Source of the DNA: Monarcha castaneiventris obscurior
Lineage: Eukaryota > Chordata > Aves > Passeriformes > Monarchidae
Direction of reading: 5' to 3'
DNA: 64,000 bases
Assembly: GCA_026261815.1 (NCBI GenBank)
Contig: JAMPIT010000848.1
Location: 2,790,001-2,854,000, forward strand
Shown: one piece after another, positions 11,255 through 26,200 of the stretch
Layout of the letters: every line of letters begins with the position of its first letter
Numbering within the stretch: the first letter of the stretch is position 1
The notes under the pieces: model-generated
Database searches by the model: none
Told to the model about the DNA's origin: nothing
The model's input: only the letters and a program-made list of their open reading frames with translations
Program-made: the position numbers and the translations under genes

Positions 11255-14200
11255 TTAGGCATAGAACTCATTTGTGGGGGCTTTTTTGTAGATGGGTTTC
11301 TTCCCCAGGTCGTAACTGCCCTCGTCCTTTTTCTTCATGCGATAGACCAAGAGCAGGATCAGGAAGATGGCAAACAGGAGGCCCACTGCTCCACCTGCAA
11401 TGAGAGCTGGGGAGGAAAGAGAGAATGGAGTAAGTCTTGGGCAACTCCAAACCACCAGCGACATCTCAAAATCTGCTTCAAGTGTAGCAGCCCCCAGAGT
11501 CAGTGTCCATGTGCTGGCACTTTCAGCAACAGCAGATGTCACTGGGAAAAGGCCAGGGTTGCTTCCAGTCCAACCACAGAATAATAACATGTTCCACATT
11601 AACCAGTTTGAGTTAATCTCCCAGTTTAGTCCAAGAAAGAAATGTTGACAAGATGTTCTCCCTGTAGAGAGACAAAACAAAAAAAAACCACCCCACCCAA
11701 AAAAGCCCCATCACAAGCCACAGGAGAATGGTAGAGCTCCAATCTGAATGCTTTGTTAGCTACCTGTGTGAGCACACCCTGGGGATGTTGTGTTTCAATT
11801 CATCAACATCCAACTACCAACACCACTTCCCTCAAAAAAAAACCCCAAAAAACACATCCCAACAACCAAAACCTACAAACGTGCAAAAAAACCACTAAAA
11901 TTTCCTCTCTCCTCACACCAAGGGTGGCCACAAGACTTCACTGAAGTTTATCCCTTGTTGTGACATCTATTCCTTGCACTAAATCAGCTTCTTTGCTAGC
12001 TGGTTTTACAATTCCCTCTTCCAATCTCTTCTCTGCCTGGGAGGATGCCTGCAGATCAGCACAAAGGGCTTGGGGTTATACTTGGACCATCAGGCCAAGT
12101 GCATAAAGCAGCAATATGCTGGAGACAGACCTGTCCCACACAGGGGAAGGCAGTCACTGCATTTTGCTCTAGACATTGGTACTCAGATTCCTACAGCTGA
12201 CCACGTGTTGGAATCCCTTAGAGGGGCTGCTTGGCTCCGGGCAAAGCTCAGAAAAGGCAGGACTCAGTCAGACGCTGGAAGGAAAATGCCTGTATTTGGT
12301 ATCAAAGTCTACGATGTCACTGCTTTATGGCCAGAGACACCTCTTGGTGAGGCAGTGTCTGGGTGCAGATCAGCTGCCACCATGACTTAAGCCAACAGTC
12401 AGCTGGCAGGCTCAAAAACAGGCTGTTTATCCCAGCAGCAGGCTCTGCTGTTGTTTAAGGACTGGGAGGTGGAAGCCACCCTGCTACAGGTAGCCACAGA
12501 GGTAAAGCAGCTCACTCCCCTGTCAGCAGGGAGCTGCTCCCCAGAGAAACAGGGAACAACACAAGCCATTTTGATTTTCAGTATTAATGATTTACCAGGA
12601 CAAGGTGGAGTATTACCTGTAAGGACTTCTGTTCTTTCAAAGATGCTGCTGTTGGCTGTGCTTGCCATGGAGATCTTGTTGGACAGGTTCTCTTCGACAG
12701 GTACAGCTTTGTCTGGAATGATTTCATTGTCCACCATTGTGTTTTTCTTCTCACCTTCTATCTTTCTCCCAGTATCTCCAGGGATATAGTTGTCAGATAT
12801 CTACAGAACACAGACAGACCACACCCGTCAGCAAGCAGCACCCAGCCTACCCACAGCTGAAACCAGGAGGGTGTGCAGGGAATAAAAAGTTTGCTCAGTG
12901 CATTACAAGCACACTGTGCCTGCTCATGCAGGTGGATTCATCTTGATGCCACGTTTTACAGAGGGGGAGGGTGTTCAGAAAGTTTCACAGACAGACCAGA
13001 GGAGCTACATGGTGCTTAAAAACACACAGGGGCAATACCTACCACAGGGGTATCCATGGTGGTCAGATAGATGCCATCTTCAGAGTCTGGGTAGTCTGCA
13101 GAGGGGGCAAAAAAAAAAAAACAAACAGAAAAGGCTCTCAAGTTTTTGTCTCATTACATGCTGTTTTTACAGAATTCAGACACTTCCTGCAACACCAGCA
13201 AGTGCACACAAATTAGGACTCTTGTCCTCTGCAATTCCCTCTTATCTACTAGTACTATTTATCATTTCATGGCTTGGATTGCACAAGACCAATCTTGAAA
13301 CCAACACCTCTCTGCTGGGAGGGATCTTCAGCTGGATCCATTGGCCCCTGCAGAGCAGGTCTGCCATAGCTTATAAGGTAATGCCAATGGAGGGCACTGC
13401 TCCCACTGCCCATCCCTAAAGGATCGTTCACCAACCCTCCAGATCTGCCCAAACATGTCAGGCACTGATTTCAGCACTTGTTCTTTCACTTTTAGAGAAC
13501 AAATGTTCACATAAAGGGACACAGAGCTACAGAAACTGGTTTGGGCAGGGAGCTTTGCATGTCACAGAGTTCACCTGAATACCAGTTAGTCCTTTACCTT
13601 GTTTGGCCTCAGCGGAGACATTAACTTTAAGCCTTTTAACACTGCCTCAACAATAGATTATTTTTTTTAAAGTTTCTCAGCAGTTCTTTGGAGTTCAACA
13701 GGAAAAAGATCCAGCCAGCACAAGGCCTTTTCATTTGCAGCAAGACAAGCTTGGCTGGACTCCATCTGTCCTCCCTGAGTGATTCAACATCACAGCACCA
13801 CCACTTTCACTGTTCTCATCTGGGTGACTACGAGTCACAGTTTTCATCTCCACCTGACTCTGTGGTTCCTCTGGAGCTCTAGCTGTGATTTAGCCCATCA
13901 CTCAAGGGCTGGTGCTGAAAGAAGTTTCACAGAACAGCTGAGGGAGATCCACTTTCCCACTTACCTCCTGACCCAGATGCATCATCTATATCTAATCCAT
14001 CAGAGGTTAAGTAAGGCCTGAATTCACCAATGTCTTCATCATCTGGCAAGTCCCCAGAGGCAGGGTAGTCAAGCCATCCAGCATCCATGGTTTCAGTTTC
14101 TCTCACCTGTAAATGGGGGAGGGAGGGAAACATGTTAAATATGAGACAACTCTTCAGAAGCATTTCACAGAAAGTTCAGAGCCTGAGCACATCACTTCCA

Positions 14201-17200
14201 CCAGAAAAACATCAAATGCTGAACTTCCTCTCCACCAAAAGCATTATCTTTATCAGCTGAATTTCCCTGGAATTTCTCAGAACAGAAGTGAGAGCCAGTC
14301 TAGGAGGGGAATTTCCTGAGGGCTACAGATTCAAGAGGTTCACCTGAACACCCAGGGTGAAAATACCACAACCGGATCTTGGTCAGGAGTTTGTAGCAAA
14401 AGCATTTGGAAAAGCAATACCTTCAGTTTGTGATAAGGGAGAGTTTGGAAGGACTTGTTACTCCCCGGAAAAAACCTGACACGTATAGGTCTGTTTTTTG
14501 CATAGCACCAAAGCTTCATGCCAAAGCAATTCCTCACTCCTTATACTGAGAACCAGCCTATTTTATCACCCAAGGGTTAAGAGCTGGCCTGTCAGTTCAG
14601 CTGAATTGCAGTGCAATACAGGCTGACGTTCAAGAGCACTCGCTATCAGTAATGACTTGCCTGAAGGAAGAGCTTCCCCTGCCTCACCTCTTTTAAAAGG
14701 TGTGTAAACAAACAAACCTATAAAATGTCTCCGGGATCCAAAGGCCCAAGGAGTGCAGTTAACAGCACAAAAGCTGGACAGCCTCCAGATACCAGCTGTT
14801 TGTCCACAATGGCAATTTGCACACCAGAGCGCATTTGCACTTGGACCTTCCAGGAGCCACAAGCCCAAATCTCCTGCCCTCACCAAAGTTATGCAACTTC
14901 CCAGAACTATTTCTCCTCACCCCACAGCCCTGGGGCCAGCCTTGGTGAGGGTACCACAGGTATGAGCTCTGGGCTTGCTCAACACCACCCCACAGACTCC
15001 AGATGCTTCCACAGCCATGAAATCATCACCACCACGGAGGGGGGACTCAACCTTGTCCCCCAAGGCAAGAGGCACAATGCAGATGGATGGGTCCCTTAGC
15101 TGGGGGCTAAGCTGGCAACATTCTTTCATGCTGTCCTCACAGGACGACTGGGAAGTCTTGACAAAGGTTTTGTCTACCCAGAAGAGCATTCCACAGTCCT
15201 GCACATCCAAGGGTTTTTACTCAATGTACAAGCTTACAGCCTCACTGGGGCGAGGAGGATCAGAGGCTCGTGGGGACACAGAGCTGGGTGGCAGCACCAC
15301 CGAGCCCTGAGCAGCCAGGACCAGCCCTCCTGCTCACCTGGCCAGGTGTGGCCCATCCCACAGCCCAGAGGTGATGAATTACATCCGCTATTGATCTCTC
15401 ACCGAGGCCAGCAGTCAGCCACAAGCCATGCGTCCGCTTCCTCTGCCTGCAGCCCCAGCCCTGCTCCCATCCCAGCCCCATTCCCCTGCCCACTGGCACA
15501 CTGGATTTGCCACAAACAAGCACAAGATGTTTCTCATTTTGCACCAGGAGTAGCAGCACTGGATGTGCTTTTCCTTGCTTATTGAGGCATTTTTGGTCTC
15601 CCCAGCAACGCGGCTACAGGATAACCAGATGAACAGCCCAGAGGGCATGAAGTGCTGAGGCCAGTTCTCCTCCCAGACCCTCTTTCTCCGCTATGCCAAG
15701 CCTGGCACTAGATGCTGGGAAGGGGGCTGGGAGGAAAGTCAGCTTGGAAGAAATCCTCTCCCAGCCTGGAATCAGGCATTCCTAACGTTACGGATCACTT
15801 GCTCCAAGGCAAATTCATTTCAAGATATGCGAAACCCAGCCAAAGCCAGCCCTGCAATGGAAACTGCTGCCAGCATGCAGTAGCTGTTCCCAGGGCAGCT
15901 TCTGGCCATTTCATCGAGGGGCAGGAAGAGCCCAATTCCCGGGGCTGGGGACCACATTTGCTGCAGATCCAAATAACACTGCACCGGGCAAACTGATGTT
16001 GGCGAGTGCTGTGCAGAGCCACACCCCGGTGCCAGCTCACCCTGTACTTCACCATGAGTCACAGCCACTAATGCCCAAGCAAGGGCAGCTCAAAAAAACC
16101 CAGGTTTAAGTCCCGGGGTGACTGGACAGCCCACGGGCCTTATATCAGATCAGCCCAGCCACGAGCTGATCGGCGGCACACAGCCACAGTGACTAGTGCA
16201 CGCTGTGGAACACATCAGGTCTGGCTATCAAAAAGCCCTATTTAAATCAGGACAGACTGTGTTTACCAGCAGAGCACACAAGGAAATTACTGACTCACAA
16301 GCATAAATAAGATTATATGGGAGCGTTCCCTGAACTCATTCTTCATCGTCCTCTTGAGCAAGGATGGGGAAGTTCCTGGAAGCCGCAAGAACTTCTCGAA
16401 CCGTACAGGAAACTTTTCCTGTGGGCAGTGGCCTTACATTACAGGTTCATCTGACAGTGAAGTCAGAGGGCTGCTGGGCATCTCCGTAATTACTCTCCAG
16501 GTTTCAAGGCACGTACTTCTAGGAAGCCTGGGAGCTGGGGCATGGGCAGGCTGGGAAGAGTTAACGCTGGAGTGCAGCGCTCACAGGGCAGGTCTGGAGC
16601 AGGCACATTCCTTGCATACACACCTGTGAGAGGGCACACAGGCACTTTCACAGGACTTAAAAGCAAGAGCTTCGGGCTCCCCAAGTGCCACATAAAGAGC
16701 TCCCTGGAGTATGGTTCAAAAAAAGTACATCCCTTTCCAAGAGCACACAGTCCTCCCTGCAGCTCTGCTGCTCGGTGAAGAGACACCACGGAAGGTGCCA
16801 CTACTTCCCCTGGGCTTGCAGGCTGCGGCCAAGAGGAAGAAGCTCTGAGACTGCCGCAAGAGGATGGTCAGCCCCTGCCAAGTCATCCCTGGCCACGTTC
16901 AGCTTAACACCTTCTGCAGTTGCCAGCTGGAGAAGGGCACCAGCGCTGCTCCGAGGCTGCTTTCCACCACCTGCTATCCCTGCGCTGGAGCCAGGCCAGG
17001 GACTTGCTGGGAGAGTCGGACTGGGCACAGCCCCACCTCACCCTGGCAGCTGAAGTAGAGTCCTACTATTAATATGCTCCTCTCTAGGAGGGGTCTGTAC
17101 AGGAATCAACCTTTCCTGCAGGAGTCTAGTTCCAGGATTTCTTCCTCATGTTAAGCAGCTTTATCCCCAGTAAGCACTGAGGGAGATTAAACAGCGTGCT

Positions 17201-20200
17201 GGGGAGCAGGAGCTTTTCCTGCCTGCCAGTGGCAAAAAAATAAATAAATAAGCGTTTATTTCCTGCCAGACAACCAGCACGTCAGGCACGTGAACGGTGA
17301 GTGTCATTCCTGGAAAAGCTGGGCAGAGAGGCCTCATGTTTTGAGACAGGCTGCACTACTGATGAAGCCAGACACTCTTTGCTCAGTGGAGGCACAGGAA
17401 TAGCACCCCTGGGACCCCAGGCAGCCCTGCTGTGCTCCATCCCTAGCCCATCCCACTCCATTTCGTGCCCCTGGGGCCTTCCCTTACAGCCCCAGAATAC
17501 CACTCGCCTCTTCTCAAAGCAAGATCAGCTATTGTACTGAGGCAGCAAATAAAGTTTCTGTGCAATGTGTGAATTTCCCCAGCCGCTGGCAAGTTCTGGG
17601 AAATAACAAACTCAGGCAGCTCACCTGCCCCAGCCCACATGTCCCCATCACAGCCTTTGCAAACCCTTTCCAAAAAACCCAAATGATGTTTTGGGGCAGA
17701 GACCAAGTTTTCCAGACATGGAACTGGCTTTTACAGCTGTCCCTTGTCTGATCAAACACAGAGTTCATTAAAAGCTCCTTTGAAGGGTCACAGCCAGCAA
17801 GGGAGTCAGACCTGCAGGGACTGGGGCATTCACAGTGTACAGAGCCCTTTATCAAGTTTATAATTCTGGCATGGAGACCCAGTGCTTGCTCCTGGTCTCC
17901 CTCCCCTGCACTGTGTACATAAACCTGGGAGTAAACAGGAGCAAGGTGAAAGTCAACCTTTCCTAAACAAAAGCACATGGAGCTGGGCCAGCCTGGGAGG
18001 TGGCAGAAGGGGGCAGAGGCACAGACCTGTTAACCCTGTGCAGGCTGCAGGGACAGGCAGCTGTGAGCTGCTGCCAGGGCTCCTCAGGTGCTCTGCACTC
18101 AGGGTCGGCTGTGCAGATCACCTCGTTCCACTGCAGCAAGCAGCCTTACACTAAATATCCTCCCCAGACCCTGTCCTATCGCAGACAGAAATCACCTCAC
18201 ACCACCACAGTGCACAGCCACATCGGCTTAACCAGGAAGGGCTCCTGAACAGCCCAAGCAGCTGCAAGGATGCAAAGCTCTGCAAACCGCTGAGCCCAAG
18301 AGAGGGGATTTCCATGCAGTTCACTTCCACCCAGCTCTTGCAGGAGCCCACAAACCAGGAAGGTTCTAAAGCTCATGCCAAGCATGTGGAAGAGCAGGGG
18401 TTAGGAGTGAGCTCACTCCCTTGAAGCCCCAACAGCCCCCCAAAAGCAGAGGTGCCACAGGGCAGCTCAAATCAGTGTGAAACAGCCCAAATAGAGCTGA
18501 TCTGCACAGGAGGGAGGTGTGCAGTGGCAACAGGCAAAGACTGCTCTTATCTTCCCATCTGAATAAGCATTAAAAAACCTTATTAGAAGTGACATGAGCT
18601 TCCAGCAGAGGCAGCTCCTTCCAGACTAGTAAGGGAAGAGTCTGTATTTCCCCCCAAAATACCCTTCACTCCCTTCCCTCACTCCATGCTCCAGCTCTGT
18701 GTAGAGAAGAAAATAAATGCACAAAAGTCATTCAGTCCTGAGAGCAAAGCAAATACCAACATTTCAGTCAAAGTCACACCTAACTCCCTTAACACATCAG
18801 CCACAGTAAAATAAAAAAATCCACTAGTGCCAGCTCCTTGTGACCATGCCTGGAGGTATCATCTTACCACCCGTTCCTGGTCAGTCTGGCCCACATAACT
18901 TGCAGCACACACAGCCAGCACTGCCCTTGCACCAAGGGACAAAAGTTAAACAGCTCCCATCCAGGCACATGTTTGCATTTAGTTGCATGGCAGGATCACC
19001 TGAGGCTTCCAGACATAGTTAAATACTACCTTTGCTCAATGCTTTCCAAGCAGCCCTAGGACCACAGCCAGCCTAGCCCATCTCCTCTGACAGCCACTGT
19101 CCAGCACTCCCACCGCAGTGAGCCATAAAGGTAAATCCACAACACTCTGAGGACTAAGGGGGAAATCAGAGCACAGACCAGAACCTGCAGGCAGCTCCAG
19201 TACCCACAGCAGTCACTGCACAGTCTTTGTGCCTCTTGCGAAAAAGGGGAAAAAGGAATTTTTTTTTTAATTGTGCTCAGTAACACAAACAGGGTTTTGC
19301 TTAATAAGACAGCAGGAGCAACACGCAGGCTGGGGAACTGCTCAGCTGGGAAAAGCATCACTTGTTCAAGGTGACTTTAGGGAAGGATGTCCAGTCCCTG
19401 TCCAAGCGGGTCTCCATCAGCCCGGTGTGCTCACACTCCGCAGCCCACGTGCAGAAGGCACATCCAGCACTATCCCAGTGCCAGCCTGGCCCACTCCCCC
19501 CTGTCCCCCATTCCCTGGGTGATTCTTTAAGCCGTGTCGCCACAAGCAGCTCTCCCAGGGGCTCATGTGGCAGCGGAGCCATAATCCCCGTGACAATTAC
19601 ACTCTAATCCCGGGCTCTGGAGAGCCACTCGCTGTCACGGGTGCCTCCCCTGCAGCAGGGATGAATCCTCCCAGGCTCTGCTCGCTCAAAATAGGCTTCC
19701 TTGCACTTACAAAGTCAAACCTCAGTTACCTTTGAGCTGCTGTGCTCTTGCTTGCGCACAGCCTGCTCCCTCCAGCCCACATCGCACACCGGCCACGCTG
19801 CAGGAGCGGGACGGAGAGATTACAAAGGAATGAACTCTTGTTTAACTGCTTTTGCCTGATTATCAGCCAAGAGCAAAGCCATAAAGATGGAGTCCTTTGC
19901 CAGAAAGGCACATGCTGGGATATGTTTACTGCAATGGTGGCAAAATAGCTGCTCTAAACACTTAATTCCCAGCTCCAAAGCCTGAGCAGGAAGGAGATGA
20001 CCATTTCCCAGTCCAGCTCAGGGAGACAAAGCTCAGCAGGCAGTTGCAGATGGCTGTGTGTCCATCACTTGCCCTGAAGCAAATAAAGTTCAGAGGAAAA
20101 CTACAGGAGGAAAAAGCAGGAGCTCTCATGTGACTCAAGAGGAAAACAACTGTGGCAGAGACATTTCATGCCCCTGAAGGGTTCTCCCGGTCACAGGCCA

Positions 20201-23200
20201 TGATACACACCTAGTTCATAAAGAGATCATATTTTTTTATGGTATTTACAAACCTAATCATTAGTAGCTCATATGCTTCACTGTCCAGAGCTCAGCTCAG
20301 AAGCCGGAAAAATTCTATTCAAGGTTAAAAATGAAATTCACAGTTTTTCCAGCTCACAACTCACTCTGAGTTGCCCTACTCTATATTAAAGCCTTCTATT
20401 GCATCCCTGTCTGTGGAAGAAAAAAAGGATATAAATGCCCCAGCAAAACAGCTTTTCCATCAAGGATGATTTTTCATGCTGTCACTTCAGACTTGGGCTA
20501 TTTCACATGTTACACTTCCCCCTCATGCCAGGAAAAGGCCTGCCCTTGCTGCCCTTTCCTAGAATACAGCTGCACCCCAATGCTTCCCCGAATGCACACA
20601 CAAGCAGAATTTCCACTTGGCAAGAAATGCTTGACGTGCGATTTTGGGATCTTTATGCTCCCTCATGCCAGTGTTAGCAAAATTAAGCCAGGCAGACACC
20701 CAACTTCAAAGAGTGCCTTTCGTATCTGCCTCACCATGTGGCTAATCTCAGCTTGTTTGTACACTCAAGATTCCCAATGCTGCGCCCTACAAACGCTTCC
20801 CCTCCCACGATCCATTTTAATCTAATCAGAAGCAGTAGCCCAAAGATTTAGGCTTAGCCCAGGCAGCTGAGCTCTGCCAGCACAGTTATGCTATTTCAAG
20901 CCTCGCTCTGCTGGCAAAGGTGCCAGCAAAGAACAGCAGCAGAGGAAGTTATCGGCACAAAAGCACTCGAGAGAGTGGAGCGCTGCTGCTATGCTATCAG
21001 CCATACCTGTGTGAGCATTTATACAAACAAACATTTCAACAGCAGGGATTTTCCTGCCTAGCTGCAGCAGCAGAGGCTGGGTTTTCCGTGTGTGGGGTTT
21101 TTTTGGTTTGTTTTCTCACAAAGACATTCCCTACTTCTGCCTTGGCTTGGGCCCAGGAAGCAGCAGACACAGCGTGTGCTATTCAGGATAATGCAGCTGT
21201 ACCTCAGGAAACCTGTCACTTCCAGAAGCATTTTTCTCTCTCTGAGGGCTCTGAACTCCCAGTGAGGCTTCTTCCCCTCTCTGAGCAGAGGGTGAGCAGC
21301 CAGCAGCAGTTTTCCAGCCCTCCCTGACCACGTCTCTGCACCCGCAGTGTCACAGCCAGAGCAGAGGGACCCAGCTATTGTTTTGGTCACTCCTTCCCTG
21401 GTGCTGCAGAGCCCACGCTCGGCTGGACGAGCAAGTCTGTGAGTAACCAACACGCAGGACCAGCTCCTCATACTCAGCCTCAGGAAATTTGGAACTAGCG
21501 CCAAGAACAGCCCGCGCATAAACAGTCTCCTGCAAGATCCTGGCTCCAGACTCTGCTTCACTGTACACTGTGGATTTGCAATAAATATTTACCTCGCTGG
21601 GGAACAGAATCTTCCAAGCAAAAGCTCCTGACATCAGTAAGGGCTGTATTTCCATTTGGAGGAGAGTAGGAGCTTCTCTGTTCTTAAAGGGGGGTCCTAG
21701 CCCACTAAAGCAGCTTCTGCCACCCTCCTAGCACCACACCAGTCAGGATCTGTCCCTCCACCTATGGAGAGGGTCCCACTCCTCTCCAGGCCAACACAGC
21801 ATCACACCAGGTGCTCTCCTTCCAGCCATCCTCCTCTCAGTCACTCTGCCTTCTGCACAGAGATTTCTAGCTACTCTACAGGCCACTTCAATCAAGTCCA
21901 AGCACTTTCACAGTCATTGATGCACGTTAGCATTGCTTCTTATTGCTCTAGTTTGACTGTAACAGCAGCTAAAGGGCAGGAGGCAGGGCTGGCCTCGCAG
22001 CAAGGTAAGTGGGGCAAGGCCACATCTCTTTGTATTCAATTTTGACAGCAGCACAGCCTCAGAGGATCCATGGTGAAGACACCTTTTCCCCTTCAGCAGC
22101 TAAGGCAGAGCAACATCAAGAGCAAAATCCTTCCCATGGAAGGCTTTGCTTTCCCTGACAGAACACAATTTGTTTAAGCAAGAAGCAGCCGTGGTTTTGG
22201 TTGACATAACACCAGCTGCTTGGGTAACAGTGCTATGGGTCTCCCAGTCTCCTTCCTGCCCCAAGGAGTGTCTCCCTGAGATTTTAATTAACTGCTTTGA
22301 TTTTTAAGTTATCCCAATAATTTGTCTAACAACAGCCTCTTGGCATTTCATAAGCAGAGTCTCAGCCTCAAAGGATTTGAGGATAAAACTGACAAGAGTG
22401 CGTATTTCCAGCAAAAATAAAGACTTTTACAAGAAGCACGCTATTCAAGTCAGCCAGCCCTCAGAAATTGAGAGGGACGCAGCTACATCTTGCGTCTTTC
22501 CCCTCCTACGCTGACATTTTCTCCAGATTCAGGATTAAGTATTTAACCCCCTCTTTTGAGACTTTACGCTCCTTTATCTTGCTTTGAAAGCTTTCAGTCA
22601 TTTCAGATAATACTGCTGCTTTTCCTCTCTCCCATGCAACTCTTGTTTCCAACAGTATCTGCCTGAAAATGAGGGAACCACGGGGCTGCCAGAGCAAGTT
22701 ATGGCTGCTCAAGACAGGGCCATTTTCTGACCTGCCCCTGCCAACACCAACTCGGCGGCTGGCAGCAGTCACATGTCAGAGCCCGACAGCTTTTCTGCCC
22801 ACCAAAGCCACAACCAGCTTAAACAGGAGGCAGCAGCAAGGGTGCTCAGTGCCAAGGGCAGCACAGACCAGGTGCCAAGCAGCAGCACTTGTTTTGCCTG
22901 TCACCCCCTTTCTAGCCCCAGAAGAAGGGATCCACCTCTGTGCTGCAGTGCCTCAGAAGCCTGAGTCACTGCTTTGGGTAAGGGGCCAGGGCTGTTACTC
23001 AGAGGGTGACAGCAGTGTTCCCGGGAGCTGGGATGCCAAGCTAAGTGCCAGAAACCTGAGTCAGAGCATGACTGCTGCAAGTCAGGGCGACACACAGCAG
23101 AGCTGGTCCTCGGACCAGCAGCATTTACTGGACAAACATTCAGGCACACGCTTAAAAACAAAAAAAACCCTAAGTCTGAACTAACCTAGAAGCACAGCCC

Positions 23201-26200
23201 TAACTGCTCATTAGTGTAGGATCTTTTACAGCCCCTCAGAGCAGTGGCTTATTACAAGTGAAACTCTAAGTAGGCCGCCCTGTCTATTCAGAGCCACCAA
23301 GCCCAGTCTCATCACAAGAGTCTCATTCTAGTGCAAATCATTTGAATCCTTAATCTCAAGCATTTGCATTCCAGCGAGTCTCAAACAAACAGCCACACAT
23401 GCTCCTCAGCAGCAGCCCGGAGGTCAGGCGTGTGCAGGGCTTGTCCCCTCGGTTTTGTAGTGCTTCAACTGCATCAGCTTCTCGTTTGAGGCTGCAAAAG
23501 CAGCACAACCCGGCTGTTGTTACAGGGCATAAAGGAACAGGATGTACTGAGTAGAAGGGGAGAATGCAGCTGCAAGACCTAAGAGCAGGCTCAAGAGGAT
23601 AATGTTAACTCAAGAGCTAGGAAGTGTTTTGAAAGATGGATGCTGCATTTAGTCTGGCCAAAGTGATAGCTGGGGAGTTCTGCGGGATCACAGAGCCACA
23701 ATAACTTAATCAAGTAATCTTACAAGTCAACCCAAGTAATTTACATTGCAGACCGTGGAACCACAGTTACCATGCCATCCTTACAGGTACAGATACTATC
23801 ACTAATCAAGAAAAGTCTTTAAACCTAAGTCCATCAATCCATTCATTTGAGGAAGAACAACTTACACATAAAAGACACAACCCAATAGTAACTTGTTGCC
23901 AAGGGGATTCAAGCAGCCAGAATGTTTCCAACAGAGCATTTACCAGCACCACAAGTCAAAAGGGAAAGAAAAGTAGCTGTAGGAGCTGTGCTGAAGCCTG
24001 CCTGCTGAGCAGCAAGCCAGCGTGCCCCCCTCTCCAGCATTACTTGGAAAGTCAGGTTAGCAGCTTCCAGCCTGTGGTGGAAGTGGGACACGAGCATTTC
24101 GAAAAGGCAGTATCACACTACAGGAAAATCATAGCAAGGTCACATTAGGCTCTAGTTCAGGCATTTGAGAGCAAATGGCCTCCCCACGCCATTCAAACAG
24201 CTCAAGGCAATAGTAAAGCCATTAAGAGAGGCCTGGAAGGGAAGGAAGAGGGGAAGACACATAGGGAAAACATTTTCCCTGTTGCTGGACTAGATGCAGA
24301 CCTCTGCAGGATCTCAAAGTGCCGAGACCTTGGGAGAGAGCAACAGGAGGGGCAGGAAAGAGAGCAATCAGGCTGGCTAACAGCCCTTAGCTCCCAGGGT
24401 AAATGAGCCTCTGGTATCACAAATCTGAAAAGTACCAAGTTCAGCCCCAATTTGCCTCTTGCATAAGATGTTCGGGAAAGCTCTGAACGGCAGGAAAGCA
24501 CTCTCCAGCATGGGAGCTGGCAGCACTCAGGACAGATGAGAGCTGGGCAGCGCAGCCCTGTTTCCCTGACTGTGCCCCAAGTGCTGCAGGGCGACCCTTC
24601 CTACCCACGGGAACCTCCACATCAGTGGGGACAAAGTGCTATGGGGTGGAGGGACCCTGCAGCCCTGAACTCCCACCCGAGGAGTTGTGCATGCAGTTCA
24701 AGAAAGCACAGGGGGCTAAAGAGGTTATTTTTTCCTACACATTACAGTCATTTCATCGCCACAAACAGCTAAGGGTTTGACTACCAGAAGTCATGAGCTC
24801 CTTTCCCTTCAGGGCTAAGGGACATCGATTTAGTCACCATCACTTTGCTGCTCTGTGTTTTAGGGAGGCTGAAGCAAAGCAGAGATTTGCTCTAAATGTG
24901 AGCACGGCAAGTCAAGGTAAAATAAAGTAAAACGTGCAGATAGCAATGTCTTGATTTGATTGGGAGGGACAGATGAGAAACTGGGCAAAGAGCAGAAAGA
25001 ACAGGCCTCGGGGATCAATGGCAGCAGGACAAGCCAAACCGGTTTTAACATTAATAATGCTGCACTACTTTCCAAACACAGCTATCATCAACAAGACACC
25101 AGCTTTGCCAATCAGGAGGCCTCTGAGCATGATTGCTTTAAACCAGCAAACAGCCCACAAACAGCACGAAGCCTCCCCCCTCTCCCTGAGCAATCCTCTG
25201 CCAGGAGCTTCTGGGTTGGATTTGTGCTCCTCTGTACTGCAGAGGACACACAAACATGACATAGTGCTGCATGAAGACTTTTTCTGCGCAGTTCGAAGCA
25301 ACAAAGTAGGACAACTGCAACAAGACTGCAGCCCACTAGCACTGCTACAGCCCTGTTGAGCTCTGGGCACTTGGCCCTTCTGCAGCCCAGACAAACTGAG
25401 CAGAGCCCAAGCCTGCAGCAAAGGGAATACCCTCTGCCACGGAGGAATATACCTTGCTTCCCTCCTGTGCTGCCAGAGGCACTTCTGGATGCTAAAAGCA
25501 CAAGGAAAGCTCAATGATGCCACTCTGCCCAAGCAAGGCAGACCTCACATCCTTTGTTAACTCCACTGATCCCACATCTTGGATGCATTGGTGACTCTGT
25601 CCATCCCCCCTTAAGCATCTTCTGCAGGAAGCCCATCCTTGCACAGCACAGAGGGGAGCATCCTGCCCACACATCCTTTGCTTTCCAAGGCACTCAAGCG
25701 GAGAGGGCTGGGGACCACCTGGTGACATCAGGCATCAGCTCCAGCCTCCCTCAGCCCCGCGGGAAGAAGGCAATGTTCTCATACAAAGCTGCGGGGCTGC
25801 TGTAACACAACCCACCCACCCACAGCCTGAGCACCAACGTCACACTTAAGCACTTCAGTAATATTCCCCACCCTCTTACACATCCAGGATTGCTTCACAT
25901 GGAGAAATCCCATTTACACCAGAAAGCTGCTCAAGGGGAAAAGAGCCAAGGCATTTTTGTTTGTACAGGCTTGGGGAAATATTCAAGCACCGAATCACTC
26001 TCAACATCCACACTCTTACATAAGCACAAGAAATACAATCCCCATCTTGTTAAGAAACAGCTACCTGTCTTCACCCTGCCCGCACAGAAAAACCAAGAGC
26101 CACATGCTGTGCAGCCCTGCACGTTTTGGCAGTGCTACTAAAAAAAATAATATGGGAGGAGTGCCAGCAGAACCCTCCCAAACCGTGTGTCATCCTCGTC